Positions 12,390 to 26,047 of a DNA stretch of 64,000 bases are shown piece by piece; positions within the stretch are counted from its first letter, which is position 1; each line of letters begins with the position of its first letter. The stretch comes from Ptychodera flava. Taxonomy: Eukaryota; Hemichordata; Enteropneusta; Ptychoderidae. Below the pieces are notes generated by a model. The model was not told the origin of the DNA. It saw nothing but the letters and a program-made list of their open reading frames with translations, and searched no databases. Location of the stretch: the NCBI RefSeq assembly GCF_041260155.1, contig NW_027248399.1:461001-525000 (forward strand), given 5' to 3'. The position numbers and the translations under genes were made by a program.

Positions 12390-15300
12390 ATGGATCATGG
12401 AAAATCTGTTCACCAATCTCCGGGTATGAATGTCGAGGGAGAAACGTCCAGAGATGTCACCGGACAAAACGGAAGCAATAAACCGACAAGGATTGCCGAT
12501 TGCAACCAGACAAGGCATCAGCACAAAGACGGTAAGTTAGGAGTATAATAGGCAGGCTATACGGGTTAAGAGAATGCCAGACGTGACAGTTCGCCACACT
12601 TTGATCATTATGAAACCATAACTTGAGGTCTTGTTACTAAAATCCGATAAAGAGTGTTTCGAAAAGGGAAATCCGAAAATGACAGCTGAGTTTGGACGGT
12701 CTATCGTGATTTTAACTTGGACGAACATGCATGGCATGTCCAGTGCACAGCACGGTTGACGTGTCTGATCGTACAGTAGTGATGTTGTATTTGTTTCACG
12801 GAAGATGGTAAGCAACATAAAACAAGAATTGCTCCCTTCCGCTCTCAGCTTTCTGTGTCGCGTCTTGCCAGAGAACATATACTGCCCGGTGTTCTCAAGA
12901 GTCCGTCAAATCTTTATCAGTCTGTAGCCTGTAGGTCAAGGTCAGTTATAAATCCAGGAACTTGAGAGGGGCAAGAGAGTTGACAGTGGAAATGTAAAAT
13001 GCACGAGTTACCAATGAATCGTTATTGAGCAAAGTCTCCAACAGGATCATTTGCAACGACCCAAACCCTATAGTTCACTGAAGTAGCAATTCAAACAATG
13101 GAGACGCTATTGCTAAAATTATCTGGACAGTCATGACGAACAGGGATGCAGTTTTTATAACGCAAATTGCAGATAAGGTCATTTTTATGTTGAATTTACC
13201 GCAATCGGTAGATGTCTACCATCTGCAATCCAGTAGGGCTTCCTGTCCTGAAACCACCAAAAATCAGAGTGATAATGACATGTATGATGTATATCGAATG
13301 GAATAGTTTGATAAAACTTGAAGTTTGATGAATCAGAAATACTGCTTCTAGTATTTACCTGTTGTCTATGGCAACTGCACCAGTGCATAGGCTCCAAATC
13401 TGTGTAGCGCTGGAGGGAGCATTGCAACAGGCCGTCAGAACCACTTTCCCAATCAAGTTAGAGACCGGAGAAGTTTTACCAACCCTTGTAACATTTACCA
13501 AGTTGATTTTCTCCATCACTCGTTTTGTACAGAGTAATCGATTCACCTGCTAGTTTCATTTACAGGTAATGCATCTTCATCGATATGAGTAATTAATTCT
13601 AAACGATTTCAAAGTTGCATGTGATTTTGAAACTTGTCAGAGAAGAAAAGCCGCTCAATATTGCCTGTACTTTGTCTCCAAAGATAATTTAGCATCAGAA
13701 ATCCCTCAGGATCAGAGTAGAACCAGGTCCCTCCACTTTAACCTGTAATATCCTCTATCATTTGCCTAATTAGAAAACAGCAGTATTGAGCCAAACTTAA
13801 TTATCTACATGTACTTGGCATATTTGCATTGCAGTTTTAGTCAGTTATTATGTTTACAATTATGTTTTCAGGGGCTTTCACATGTTCAAGTTTTTGTTAA
13901 AATGCAACATATATGTTAAATGCATCGATTGTGACGTCTCCAATTGAAGGAAATGATTTCTGTTTGAACAAGGCGTAACCTTTGAAACAAACACAAAACA
14001 AGGTGTGCTTTTTACTGAAAGTTTTGCATCAGCTAGTGGGACATAATTTGCCTGAGTTGAGCAAGGTAATTCTTTGCATCTATTCCTGAAACTGTTGCGA
14101 TGCAGGATATCAGGATCATTATTAACACAGATGATTGATGAAACAAACCCAGCCTCAGTGAGTAAACCCACAACACAGTTTGACCTCATTGAAACTTTTG
14201 AGCTTAAAAGTGATCAATCTGATAACATACATTTAAATAATGTTACCTATTGTCTCACCAGTACAATAAGTGAGATGGACCCTAAATAATATTAGGGCTT
14301 CTTTGTAACTAAAATACTACAGGTGATTAAAAGAATCGAAGATCTAAAAACATGAAAATGGAAACAGTACCGGTATATTTTCACTTCCAGAATAAATATT
14401 TCTATGCTGGACTTCTTTTCTCGGCAAGTACATGTAGGTATTTGCATTGCTAATCGTGTATTTAAGAGTAATATTATTGAGTACACAAATGCTCATCATC
14501 AGCGCGTCAAGGTATTGTAAAGGATGAAGGCAGGAAATTAACAGCCGTCTGAAAGTCAATGCAGATAAGATGCTGGTAAGTCAAGAGCAGTTCAAATAAA
14601 GACACATTGATAAGTTGGTAAAGACTGTCAGTCATCCGTTGATTTGTGTTATTATTTTGTCAGGATCAGACAACGGCAGCAATACAGAGAATGCTGAGAG
14701 TTCTGTAATGAATGCTGTCAGACTGGCAAACTATCTCTATCCGCCGGAAGAAGTTGTCGAGTAAGTCTCATCTTTTACTATTCAGGGTTACTTTTTGCCA
14801 CAATAACTGTTGCAAATTTTGTAATTTTCATGTGTAGGCCCTACTGTATTTCAGAAACTTGTTTCTTATTATGTTCTTTTCTCATTACTATGTCGGTTGT
14901 GACCAGTTCCAGGGTCAGTGGATGTAACTGTTGATGATATGTTCTTACTGTCAACTACGGTAACTTGTTCCACTCCCAGAAACATGTCGAGATACACAGT
15001 ATTCATCTTGTCAGCTATAAGTCTGTATATGTTTAAACTGCAGTGTTGTTGATAATGTAAATTCTCGTCTGGACTAGAATTTAAATTTGAACAATAAGAG
15101 TGCATTTTTTGCATGCATAGACACAGTGTCTACAAAGCTAGATAGTTGGGTTTTCAACTTGAGTAAACGAGAAACTGTAAATACTATTGACGCAAATAGT
15201 GAAAAAAATCAGCTACTGGCCCATTATGTATAGCTTGTATCATTACTTGACTGTTCCATGTTCATTTTTATGTAGTATATTTGACTGACCATCGTTTGGT

Positions 15301-18300
15301 CTGCATGGCTTGGTTAGGTCGGGGTAGCATAGTCTTGCTACAGAGCAAATCCTGCATGAACGCTCAAGGTAACGTGACAATGTCTTAAGGTTCTCTCGAA
15401 CCAAGCTGTGAACTGTGCAGACCAATCACAGCCACTGTTATAATTATAAAATATGTGAACGGAAATGTAAGCAACACACAATATCTAATGTTGTATATAT
15501 CTTTGTTAGTAGTACAACACACATGTTGCTTGTTAATCGTCATGGTTACATGATCTTTGATCTACAGGGTTATGCACTGCTGCATCAAATTATGCTTTCA
15601 CCTTCGCCACAAAATGTTTCAAATCAGATTCAGGTGTGATTCTAGTGAGCAATTTCCATAGACATTATTTTCATTGACTTACTTGTACCTTGCCAATATG
15701 TACATGACATGAATATGTTGGATTTTAAAATTATGACCAAATAATGTGTGTGACAAGCAAGTTTGCAAATACCTTGATTTTGTGTTGATTTTAACCCTCT
15801 CAGACCTGAACCCAGATATATGAAATGCAGGTATGTTATGTACAGGAAAGTCTGGCCTGAGAGTATTAAACAACTTCACATGAAGTGGTTTAGTTTTAAA
15901 TCACATCTATCAAAGTGTGTGCTTAGAGCATAACTTATAACTTATACTGGTATTCTGTATTTCAATTTGTACAGTGAAAACAGGGAAAGGCAACGGAGTG
16001 TTCACAATGCGGTGGAAAGACGGCGGAAGAACAAGATAAATACTGGAATAATGCGGATTGGCTCATTAATCCCAACTTTGGATACCAATAAAGTGCAGGT
16101 CAGTGAAACAAACACTACAGTGAAGACTATTGGCTACAGGGCATCAAATCAGCCAATAGCAAGCACTGTAGCAGATTGTATAGCCAATCAAGAGAGGTGT
16201 GGTCAGTGATGTCAGCTTGCAATGATTTACATGCATTCTAATCTGGTACAATGTTGAATGACGGCTTATGAGTGAAATTTTATTACCTGTATATATATTT
16301 TTTGCACACATGAAATTTTCAAGAACTGAGTGATCATTTTTCTAAATTTAATATTTTTTGTTCAAAATACGAATATTGATCATTTTATATTTTCTCATTT
16401 ATTTGCAAATAAATGACTGAAAGATGAAAATTCCTAAATGCATATACCTGTAGAATGATTACCGGTATACACGAATCCACATTTTTGTAAATATTGTATA
16501 AGCCATGACGGGCCCTTGCGACAATGTCCCCAAACCAGAACCCATTGCCCTGCATTCTGGTGTACTGGGTCACCTTGTGCGCAACTTTGAGTCGACTGTG
16601 TTCAGTGTGTGTAGTCTGCAAGTAATATCTATTGCTGATGATGACCTTTGTTTTGCATGATTATTTTGAGGCTTATATTTACATACTTTGGAACAGTGAT
16701 TAAAAGTAATTAAAACACTGCACTAGATTATATAAATATCAACTTGTTTGTAGTCCGACTGAGCTCTGATTGGAGGCAGACACAGTATACTGCTACAATA
16801 CATTCAGACAAAGCGACATGGTCCTGGTAGCTGGAATTTTGTTTTGTGAAGCTAATTTGTTATAAAAACATGCAGAATTTGATTGATGAATAATGCAGGT
16901 TCTCCCCAAAATGTGCAAAATGTCCCAAAAAATAAACGGTAGAGGGACACAGTGTCTCCGGGTTTAAAATTCCTGTCTGCAACACTGGTATATTGTACAT
17001 GTAAGGCATTGCTGACTGATGTCATTGACCTCATCTCATTTAACACAAATATTCATGTATGAGTCACCGTATGGCTTGGTATTCTACTGATTACATACGT
17101 ATGGAATTTCCAAGGGCTTTCATTGAAACAGCCGTACATCATTATTGTCATTGTCATATCACTCTCATTCTTTAACAATATTGTGTAATTTTTCAGCTGC
17201 CTTGACATTTACCAACACCAATTACAAAATTAAGTTTGTAAATGTGGGACTGGTCCTGATGCCTAGGCTATTTGCACATGGCAGATCACTTGCACTTGTT
17301 GTAGGAGCCAGCAACAATACAAAAGAATTTCACATGCATGTCTACTGAACCACAAATGCTGTCATCTTATTGTGCAATTCAGTTGGCTTCAGCCCCTACC
17401 AGGATAGAAGGCATCGTGAAACTGTATGATGTCACTAACATTCTTTCTACAATTCTTGTGGAAGCTTCTTGAAATATGTGATCTTCTATGTGGCCATTCA
17501 CATGTAAGGTACTGGTATTCTAATTACCCATGATGCACTGCAGCATTTAGTTGCCCCATAGCGGATTAAGCTTTGTTGGTTTGGCGCTGTTATTATGAGA
17601 CCATTGCATCCATTGTTTGGACTGTTTTGAAGTTTGCAACCGTGCTGCACTTTGATGTAAATCACGATAGTCAATGAGAGTGACTGATAACATAGCAATC
17701 AAATTAAAGGGTGACATTTTGGAGTATTTTGCCTTTTTCACATTATTCGACTTTGAAAGTTCGACATGATTTTGGTGTGAGTTGTCTGATATGTGTAAGG
17801 ATTGGGTCAGAGTTCATACTCAGAAACAAAAAGACAAGTGTTCCCACAAAGTGTATAACAGAAGCAGTGATCTCCCCAGGATTTTCTGATAGAGTGGCGA
17901 CTAATTTGCATAACAATAAATGCAACTGTTATGGTAATGACTTTCTATTGTTTACCAAAAATTATAGAGTGGCGGCCACCACTGTATAATAGCTCTGGGG
18001 AGAACACTGGAATGGTTTATTGTATTTCAAGACCATACAAAATATCATGCGTATTCCAAATTTCAGTCAAACAAGATTCTTTTGACAAATGTATGAGAAT
18101 GTAAACAATCATCTTTGCTTTCCTTTGCATAATGCAATTGAACAACGTGTGCAACTGTTCATGGAAATCTATGATGGAGTTACTATTACAATTTACAGCA
18201 TATATATAACAAGCTGGCCAGACATTCCTGTCTGGTCTCCCAGTGAGAAATTAGTCTCTGTTTGTAGGAATGATATTCAAGCAATTTAGTGTATTTCAGT

Positions 18301-21300
18301 GACGTTTGGTGACATAATCACATCTTACCTGTCAGAGATATTGTTGCATCTACCGGTACATGAAGTGGTCAACCTTCATTGATTACTCTTCCCTGAAATA
18401 CTGCTGTAGCTTTTATCATAATATTTACTAAATTGAGTTTAACTGAGATGTGGTTCAACATATCTTGTTTATAACTCATCTTTCCCACTCTGTGTTTTTT
18501 TTTCAGGGGAAGAATCAGATTCTAGAGCATGCTGCAGACTACATAGTGGAACTTCAACAAAAATATGATAATTTATTGCTTGAAGGTGCAACCGATGGAC
18601 AAGGTAATTAATAAAGAAATAATGAAATGATTAAACGTCATCACAGAATATGGCTAATATTGCAAGCCATTTGATCAGTAAAAAAACTTGCTGGATATTC
18701 AGTGTGCTACAGGGAGACCATAGTGTAAAACTACATTTTAGTCACATCGTTTTAATTCCTCAAAGCAATTTCAATTTGCAGTTGTAAAGTTAAACACATG
18801 ATAATGATTACTCGGTCATAACCTAGATGTTAGATTTACGTTGTGTATTGTCATGTATTGTATTGCATTGAAATGTTATCAATACAAAAAATGGATTTGC
18901 TGTAATAGCCAATCACATCACATACCATGGTATTTGACAAAGTTCATAACACCCATGGTACCATGATGTACATGTAACAGAAATGCCACTAGTGAATCTT
19001 TTAATGCAGGAACATTGTCTGTGTATGTGTTCGGAGGTGCAGTGACACAAAACATTTTCTTAAAATTCATACATTACAGTCTAATGTGTCTTAGTAGACG
19101 CACATCATCATCAAGGTCTTGTGGATATGAATAATATGAACACAGCTGGCAAACAGAGGGAAACAACATTTGATATTTGCAATTTCTCATGTTCAAGTGT
19201 ATGTTATTTCAACCTTACAATGCTAGAAGACATACAGTGTGTTTACTAGAATATTTTCTCTATGTGTTTGTCCACAGCCAAAGAGATCAATTCACTGAAA
19301 GCAGAGAATGAGAGACTTCGGAAAGAGAACCAGCATTTCAGCAAAGTGTTACGCAATGTCAAAGTCAGCGCAGAGGGAGTGCCACAGCTGTTCACTGACC
19401 CCTTGGATGAGAGCAGAGCGACAGCCAATGAGAGCATGGATGAAGGCACACAGGAAGTGACGTCATCGAACCAAGGACCAGGCAGTGCTGAAGCTGCCAA
19501 TCAGGAGGCGGCTCAGTCACCAGCGTCCAATGACAGCACTGAGAGTGAGCAAGGTGACAACCCATTGGAGAATGGCGATAAGGTGTTCACCAGTCAAGAA
19601 AGCGCAGACATGGCTGTAGCGCAGACTCAAGGTGTTGTCTCTGTGATGTCATCACAGGCAGTGACTGGACTGCAGACAGTGCAAACAGTAAATCAAAATA
19701 TGGTTGTTGGAGCCAGCGCGACTCAGCCTGTGCCAGCAGCAACCCTGACGAGAAAACCAGGGGAAGTAGTGCAGAACCCAGTGCAGGTTGCTGTGTCCAA
19801 TCAGAATCAAGTTTGTAATTACATTGCTCCTGTACAGATGCTTGGTGGGACACCTGGATTACAAGTTGCTGCATCTAATCCACTGTCAAATGTTGTCAGT
19901 TACAACCCATCACTGATGTCCGCACCTGGACAAAACGTGATTCTTCCCAGGGTGGTGGTGGACAGGTCATCTTACAGCAGCATCCAGGTCAGAATCAAGT
20001 CGCCACGTATGTCATGCCCATGGTACAACAAGCCAATCAGAGTGTTGCCGTTGCCACCAGCCAATCAGGGCATTGCATTGATCCAGCAAAATAACCAGGG
20101 CATGACTGTCATGCAACCGGCCAATCAAGTTGCTGTCACTACTGTCACTCAGAGTATAAATCTGACAACACCAATCATGTCAACATCGAATCAAACATCA
20201 GGCGTGGTCACTTCAGCAATACCAAATCAACGGGATGTCAGGAGGAGTTCCACAGACTGTGTGAAATTGCTGAACAGTGGACAGAAAAACCAGAATCCAA
20301 GTACCAAGAAAAGTTCAAAACCAAAGTCAAAATCTTCAAAGAAGTCTGGTGACAGTAACAGTAGACATATTGCGTCAACTCCACAGCCGACAGCCAGTGT
20401 ACATGTCCCTGCTGGGGCGTCATCAGTGACTGTGCCAAGCCAACCGACCTGTCTCACAACTCAAGCTGTCAGTCAAATGCAGACCAAGGTGGCCCAAGCC
20501 ACCAATCAGAGCCTGGTTGTGTTACAGCAACCCAACCAGGGAACCCAGCTGATGGTGCAAAACCCGTTTGCTCAGAGCGCTGTCCAGGTCATGACCCCGC
20601 ACGGTCCTGTCACGGTTCCTCTGGTCAATAACTCTATTCCCATGCAGGTTGCTAATCACGGAATCCAACCGGGACACACACAGATCATTCAGACAGTGCT
20701 GCCGGGGCAAGTGTCACCAGCCGTGGCCTCGCAGGCACCCAACCCAGGCCAGGTACTTCAATCTGGAAACCAAACCCCTCAGTACATTGTCACTCAGAAT
20801 AGAGTACTGCAAGTAGTCAACCCTCCAACAGCGGTCCCTCAGCAACCCAAACAAGTTCTCATCAACTCCAACGGGCAGCTCATTCTGGCAAACAGTCCGC
20901 AGACATTCAGTAATCACATCCAAGTCTCTCAGCCTCACACCCTGGTAGCAGCGCCCTTAAGTCAAGCGCCAACCAGCCAAGCTATCCCAGCAGTCCAGGC
21001 ATCACAAGCTCAGAGCCTGATACCAGCAGTGTCTAGCCAAACATCAAATGGCCAGATCATCTCAACGATTCATATGTCAACAGCTGCAAGCACAGTCGCT
21101 AGCAAAGTGCAGCAACTCAACTCACAGGCTGTCAACACTCAACAACTGCATGTCTCCACCACAGTATGTTCCTCCGCTGCTGCAGCACCGTCCATCACGG
21201 CAACGATAGCTGCTGCCGCTCAACATACCAGCTCACCCAAAGACATCCTAGCCAGGGCAGCAGAGTCCATCTTTGCATCTAGTGTGGTTCCGGACTGTTC

Positions 21301-24300
21301 CCCACCACTGAATGTGTCACCTCTAAAAGTCAACAGCAGTGGAGCCCAGGCATCTGTAGCGACAAGAGTTCTTCCAGCCCCGGCAGTGTCCTGCTCCGCA
21401 CCGAAATCAACTCTGCCACTCATATACCCTTCAACAGCAATAGCTCAAGTAACGGCGCCGGCTAAACCAAAGAGGAGGCGGTCAAGACCTCAAAAGAAGA
21501 AAACAGTGACAGCGTCAACAGCACAACAGATTATAATGACACCGAGTGTCACTGCCACATCAGTGGCATCGACAGGTGGCGCTGTGTTGACAGGGCAGAC
21601 AGTGCCAGCTACCACGGCAGCACTGACAACCCAGACGTCAGTCACGTACTCGTCTCAAAGCCTCAACCAGTCTTCCAAAACCAAGCCAGCAGCTGATCAG
21701 GGAACAGCTATTTCAGATCCTGACAATGTCCAAGCTACAGACAATGCAACAAAAACACAAACATCGACAGAAAGCGAGAAAACTGATCTCGGGTCTTCAG
21801 CGGATGGCGGAGGTCAAAGTTCATCTTCGGGTATAAGTGTCAGTGGGAGTTCAATATTGGCCAACAGCCTCCTTGCTGCTGGTATTCTACCAGAAGATGA
21901 CCTTGAGGACGATGCTCCATTGACCATTGACACTGGAGATACTGAGAGCTCTTTGAAAGCTTTGGCGGATATGAGAGACTCTATTGTACATATGCCAGAT
22001 GAGACAAATGCTACCAAGTCATCAGATAGTATTGCAAATAACAGCCTGTCTTCAAGTGCCTCCGATACAATAAACGAGGTACCACCAACGACTCAGATTG
22101 CAAGCATTTCATCGCAGTCTGTGCAAATGAGTACTAGCACACTGACCAGTGTTGGTCCCCTGTCAAATGTTGCTGCAGTGCGTTCCACTGAAGATACTGG
22201 TTCCATGTCCACGGCGTCTGTCAGGGATGGATCTTCAGTGCAGAAGCAAGGTGCAGTATCTGACGTGACCCTTTACACACATCAAGGTACTTCCGTTGCA
22301 GCGTCTGCCTCGTTACAATCATCTTCTCCAATGCAGTCCAATTACTTAGCCAGCAATCAGAGTGCTGTATCATCGGCGTCCAATATCCAGACTTCCGTGT
22401 ACAGTCAGCCTCAAACCAGGCACTCATCCCCAGCCGCAACATTCGCCGTGCCGTCAGTATCCAACCCAAGTCCTTCCAGTAACACAACTGTGCCGTCGAA
22501 CAGTCCAAGTTTTGAGTCAAGTGCTGTTTCAAGTCAAGTTCACACACATCAGACAAGTCACCAGCTCCCAGGTGTTGGGATCCCCTCCCCTACTTCTAAC
22601 AATACCAATGTTCCCCCGAGAAATCAACAAAGCCTTGCTCATTTAAATGTCTATGCAACACATTCCAGAGCAGGGGACACCAGAACCACGCATTCAATGT
22701 ATACAACAGAAAGTGCAGTCACTCCGATATACACAGCTAGTCAGTCGCAGCAAAATGCTATGGTATCAAAATCAGCAGCACAGACCCCTGTATTGCCGTT
22801 TCCACAGATATTCCATCGTCCAGGCAGTGATGCTGCCAACCAGCTCCATAGGACATCATCACTGTCATCTTCATCATCATTATCAACAGCAACTATAACT
22901 TCTGGAAGCTTGACACCAAATGCAGTGGTTTCAGCTGGTCAGCTGTCCCCAGTGCTGGTCAGCAGACAGCCAGCGTGTGCTCCTACCCAGTACGTGCCAT
23001 CTAATCCTTTGAACCAGTCATCTCAAGCATTAATGAGGCAACCATCACCAAAGAGTACCACTATACCGTCACCGGGCACTGTTTCCCAGAGGCATGCAGT
23101 CTCCCAACCCTCCCATTTGAATGTAGCACCACCTCTGTTCTCAGTGACCGAATCTACCTCGGTTGCTCTATCTCGCTCATTGCCTGTAATGACCAACCAA
23201 CCCATGGCAGCAGCTGCCAGCCAGCGAGGCCAGCCAGTGTCACATCAACTGCCACGTGTTGCTGCAACCACTGCCACTGTGTCCACTCGTGCTTCGCAGG
23301 GTGCTGTAACACACAGTCGACAAGCTAGCGGAACAACAGCACAACACCACACAGGAACAAAGCCACAAGCAACACAACCTGCAACGTCGCAAGGTGTGTC
23401 CAGTCAGTTTTCAGCTGCATCCACTGTGCCCTCAACGCAAAGAAATACATCAGAGCCTCAGACCACACACTCACAGGAAACTGCTAAAGGACAGCGATCA
23501 CGAAAGAAGAACAGCAACACCTCGTACAGCGTCCAGAGTTTGAGTCAGAGTACCGTTGCAAGCAGACCTCCAACCACTGCCTTGACAGAGTCGTCACCTA
23601 GTCAGTTCTCTGCTGCAAGTGCTGCTGTAACACCAACAGCATCAAGTTCAACATCAAAGGAACCCACAGTGACTTCCCCGCCGTCACATGTGCCACACTC
23701 CTCACCCCATTGGAGCCATAAACCACCAGTACAATCCTACTCTTCAAGCACAAACTTCAACTTTGCTGTTCCATCCTCTGTCCCGGCGGCCTCAGCTCCC
23801 CACAGCATGGCAAGTAACTCCAACCAAGAGACCACTGCTTCTCCGTTTTACCTGTCAACTTCAGCCGGTCAACACAGTCTATGGAAGCCGCCCCCACAGC
23901 ACATGCATGGACGATCACAGGTGCAACTGCAGACTCCATTTTCTACTGACGATCCCTCCACAATGAGAACGCCAGACGCTTCGCAGATTGACACATTGCC
24001 GGGTCAAATTCATGGCGGTCAGAGTAATACGGGATCTGTGCCATTTACAAACTATATCAATCAACCAGGCATGATTCGCGGCAAAGAACAACAGCAACAC
24101 ATACAGCAACACCATCAACACCAGCAACAACACCAGCAACATCAGCAGCAGCAACAACACCAGCAACAAAGACAGGTTCGTCCACAGCAGTTTGAAAATT
24201 CTCCACTGCCATGTGTTTCTGAAGTTCATACAAGTGTCAGCGGGGGTCAAAGTTCAAGGCCTGTTGCTGCGCAGAGGCCGTCACCCCAACAACAAAGAGA

Positions 24301-26047
24301 TCAACACAGTAACAAGCAGCAGAAACAACCGCAACCATCGCAGCAACAACAATCCGTTCAGCACCAACAGCAGCATCCTCCAGCACAGCGACAACATCAA
24401 CAACAACAACAACAACAACAACAGCAAAGACAACAGCAACATCATCAACAACAACAAAGACAACACCAGCAACAAAGACAACAGCAACAACAACAGACAC
24501 AGCAACAGACAGCACAACAACAGCGGCAGCATCTCACTCACCAAAGACCACAGCAGCAACACATACCACAGCAACAGACAGCGCACACAGTGGCAACTCA
24601 CCAACCACCACAACAACCCCAGACCATGCAATCAATGCAGAGCCAGGTGAGTCAGGCTGACAAACAAAGAGAAAGCACCAACCAGAGACAGCAAAGAAAC
24701 AACAGTAACCGGGAACCTATGGCTAGAAACCAAGACAAGGTACCTCACAGTCAGTATCAGAGAACTCCACAGCAGGGACAGTACTCACCAAGTTCTTCTC
24801 AGAGTTCCATGTCTATGTCACAGTTCAACCCAAACCTTCACTTCAGCCAGAGAAGTCCTCTAGATGGCAGTGGTGCCAGTCTACAGCAGAGTGGCAGCAA
24901 TACCAGTGTGTCCAACCAAAACCAGCAACCTAGCGGCAGACAGAGTAAATCACAGGCCCAGAAGAGACAGCATCCTAGTGATAGCCAGCAGAACAAAGGG
25001 TCCAAAAGAATGACCACGGCATCAAATAGATCTCAAGGAAGCCAACAAAGTGTCAGACAGGAATATAGAAGTCATTCCTCAGATATGTCCAGGAATTCAT
25101 CAAATGCACCCAGAACTTCACCGGCGTCTCAGCCACAGAGCATTGGTCGGCAGCTTAGAGGTAATCATATTGACTCAGAAAGCCGGACTACACAGCCGGT
25201 TGGGTTAGATACCGCTGTATGGCCAGCGTTTCCTCAGAGAAACACAAACCCCAATATCGGACCTGATTTGAACAATGCACCGTTCCTAGGGTTTGGAAAT
25301 ACTCCCCAACATAGCAGCTATAACATAAGCGGCAGTCAGCCAACTACGAGTGCTACTTCAATGGACAATACCGGAAACTTCTTGCCAAGTTTTTCACCTC
25401 CAAGGCATCTCAGTGGACCGGATATGCCTACGTATTTCCCACCACCTTTACCAAATCATATCTTGACTAGTCCACCCCAACCACCAAAGCCAAACATTGG
25501 TAGAGATGCTGAAATCAGCGCTCCTTTCAATCCAATGTTTACACCATCCAGACCGTCTGGCATAGGGATGAATTTCCAGCCAAATTTTCCGGTATTCCAG
25601 GAGCACCAGCCTGGATTCAACATTGGAAAGACATCATCCGGAATAGCGCCCCCTATCACTTCAAATGTCACTGTAACACCTCATGTTTCGAATTTTAATG
25701 TTAGCAATATCTTTCCTGAGATTACCGGTGCCGGAACGAGTTCTCAGACTGAAAACATCGGCATGAACATTTCATCATTACGCCTTCCTGTACACGGCAA
25801 TCCGACCATCAACCTTGACCCCGGAGTGACCTCCTTGCACAACATGGGCAACAAACCACCGCCGCCGCCGCCACCTCCAGCTGGCCAACCATTCTCCAAC
25901 AGTGCCATGAGTATCAACAATCTACTGGGACCAAGCCACGGCGCTGAAGACAGACCCAGTATGAGACTTGGTCTCAACAGCACTCTAAGTACACCCTTCC
26001 ATTCATCAACATTTAACAGTGGCATACCACCCCTTAATCTGCCCTAA
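12390..26047 (+). CDS. USF3: USF3 (KIAA2018) orthologue: giant bHLH-leucine-zipper transcription factor, 5 exons
   Basis: Exons: 12390-12531, 14664-14760, 15975-16098, 18507-18603, 19278-26047. Together they give an intact frame of 2409 residues; human USF3 is about 2245. The bHLH spans about residues 84-146. The basic region is RQRSVHNAVERRRKNKIN, with the H, E and R residues that read an E-box; helix 2 is GKNQILEHAADYIVELQ. A leucine zipper follows at about 156-178 (EINSLKAENERLRKENQ). The remainder is low-complexity (S, T, Q, P, N), with recurring ANQ/SNQ motifs, a basic patch KPKRRRSRPQKKK, and a glutamine/histidine-rich tract. The C-terminal tail keeps the motifs SNFNVSNIFPEI and FNPMFTPSRP seen in vertebrate USF3, so both ends support orthology rather than a USF1/2 identity. 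The start is the first ATG in frame with exon 2; TTG codons upstream in the same frame are not used. Expected role: nuclear E-box regulator. Confidence 0.93.
15791..15869. mobile_element. Very short TTAA-flanked palindromic element
   Basis: A 71-bp stretch with imperfect inverted ends CCCTCTCAGACC/GGCCTGAGAGT sits between TTAA at 15791-15794 and 15866-15869, in USF3 intron 2. It resembles in plan the TTAA elements in the TMEM145-like gene but belongs to another family. Confidence 0.45.
16490..16987. repeat. Dispersed hAT-like repeat, copy 1 (left end eroded)
   Basis: This stretch shares long blocks with 49724-50960: CCCTTGC..AATGTCCCCAAAC near the start, GACCTTTGTTTTGCAT, GTGATTAAAAGTAA, CTAAAACACTGCACT-like blocks, and the end GGGACACAGTGTC...TGCAACACTG. 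The right terminus matches a CAGTGTTGCAG inverted end, but the left terminus is degraded. It lies in USF3 intron 3. Confidence 0.6.
17865..18009. mobile_element. hAT-type MITE, 145 bp
   Basis: The ends are CAGTGATCTCCCCAG and, inverted, CAGTGTTCTCCCCAG. CAGTG termini are characteristic of hAT elements. Inner halves share a GAGTGGCG block. I could not find a clean 8-bp target duplication. It lies in USF3 intron 3. Confidence 0.6.
24085..24640 (+). repeat. CAA/CAG-rich tract encoding glutamine/histidine runs in USF3
   Basis: Mixed CAA, CAG and CAC codons encode long Q/H-rich runs within the last USF3 exon. The mixed codons argue against pure triplet slippage and for selection on the glutamine-rich character; vertebrate USF3 also has a polyglutamine tract. 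Long reverse-strand open frames here are shadows of this composition. Confidence 0.85.

Noticed and set aside
24237-24631. Reverse-strand open frames of 92-116 codons rich in leucine and valine
   Set aside because: They are complements of the CAA/CAG-rich USF3 tract, and nothing else supports them.
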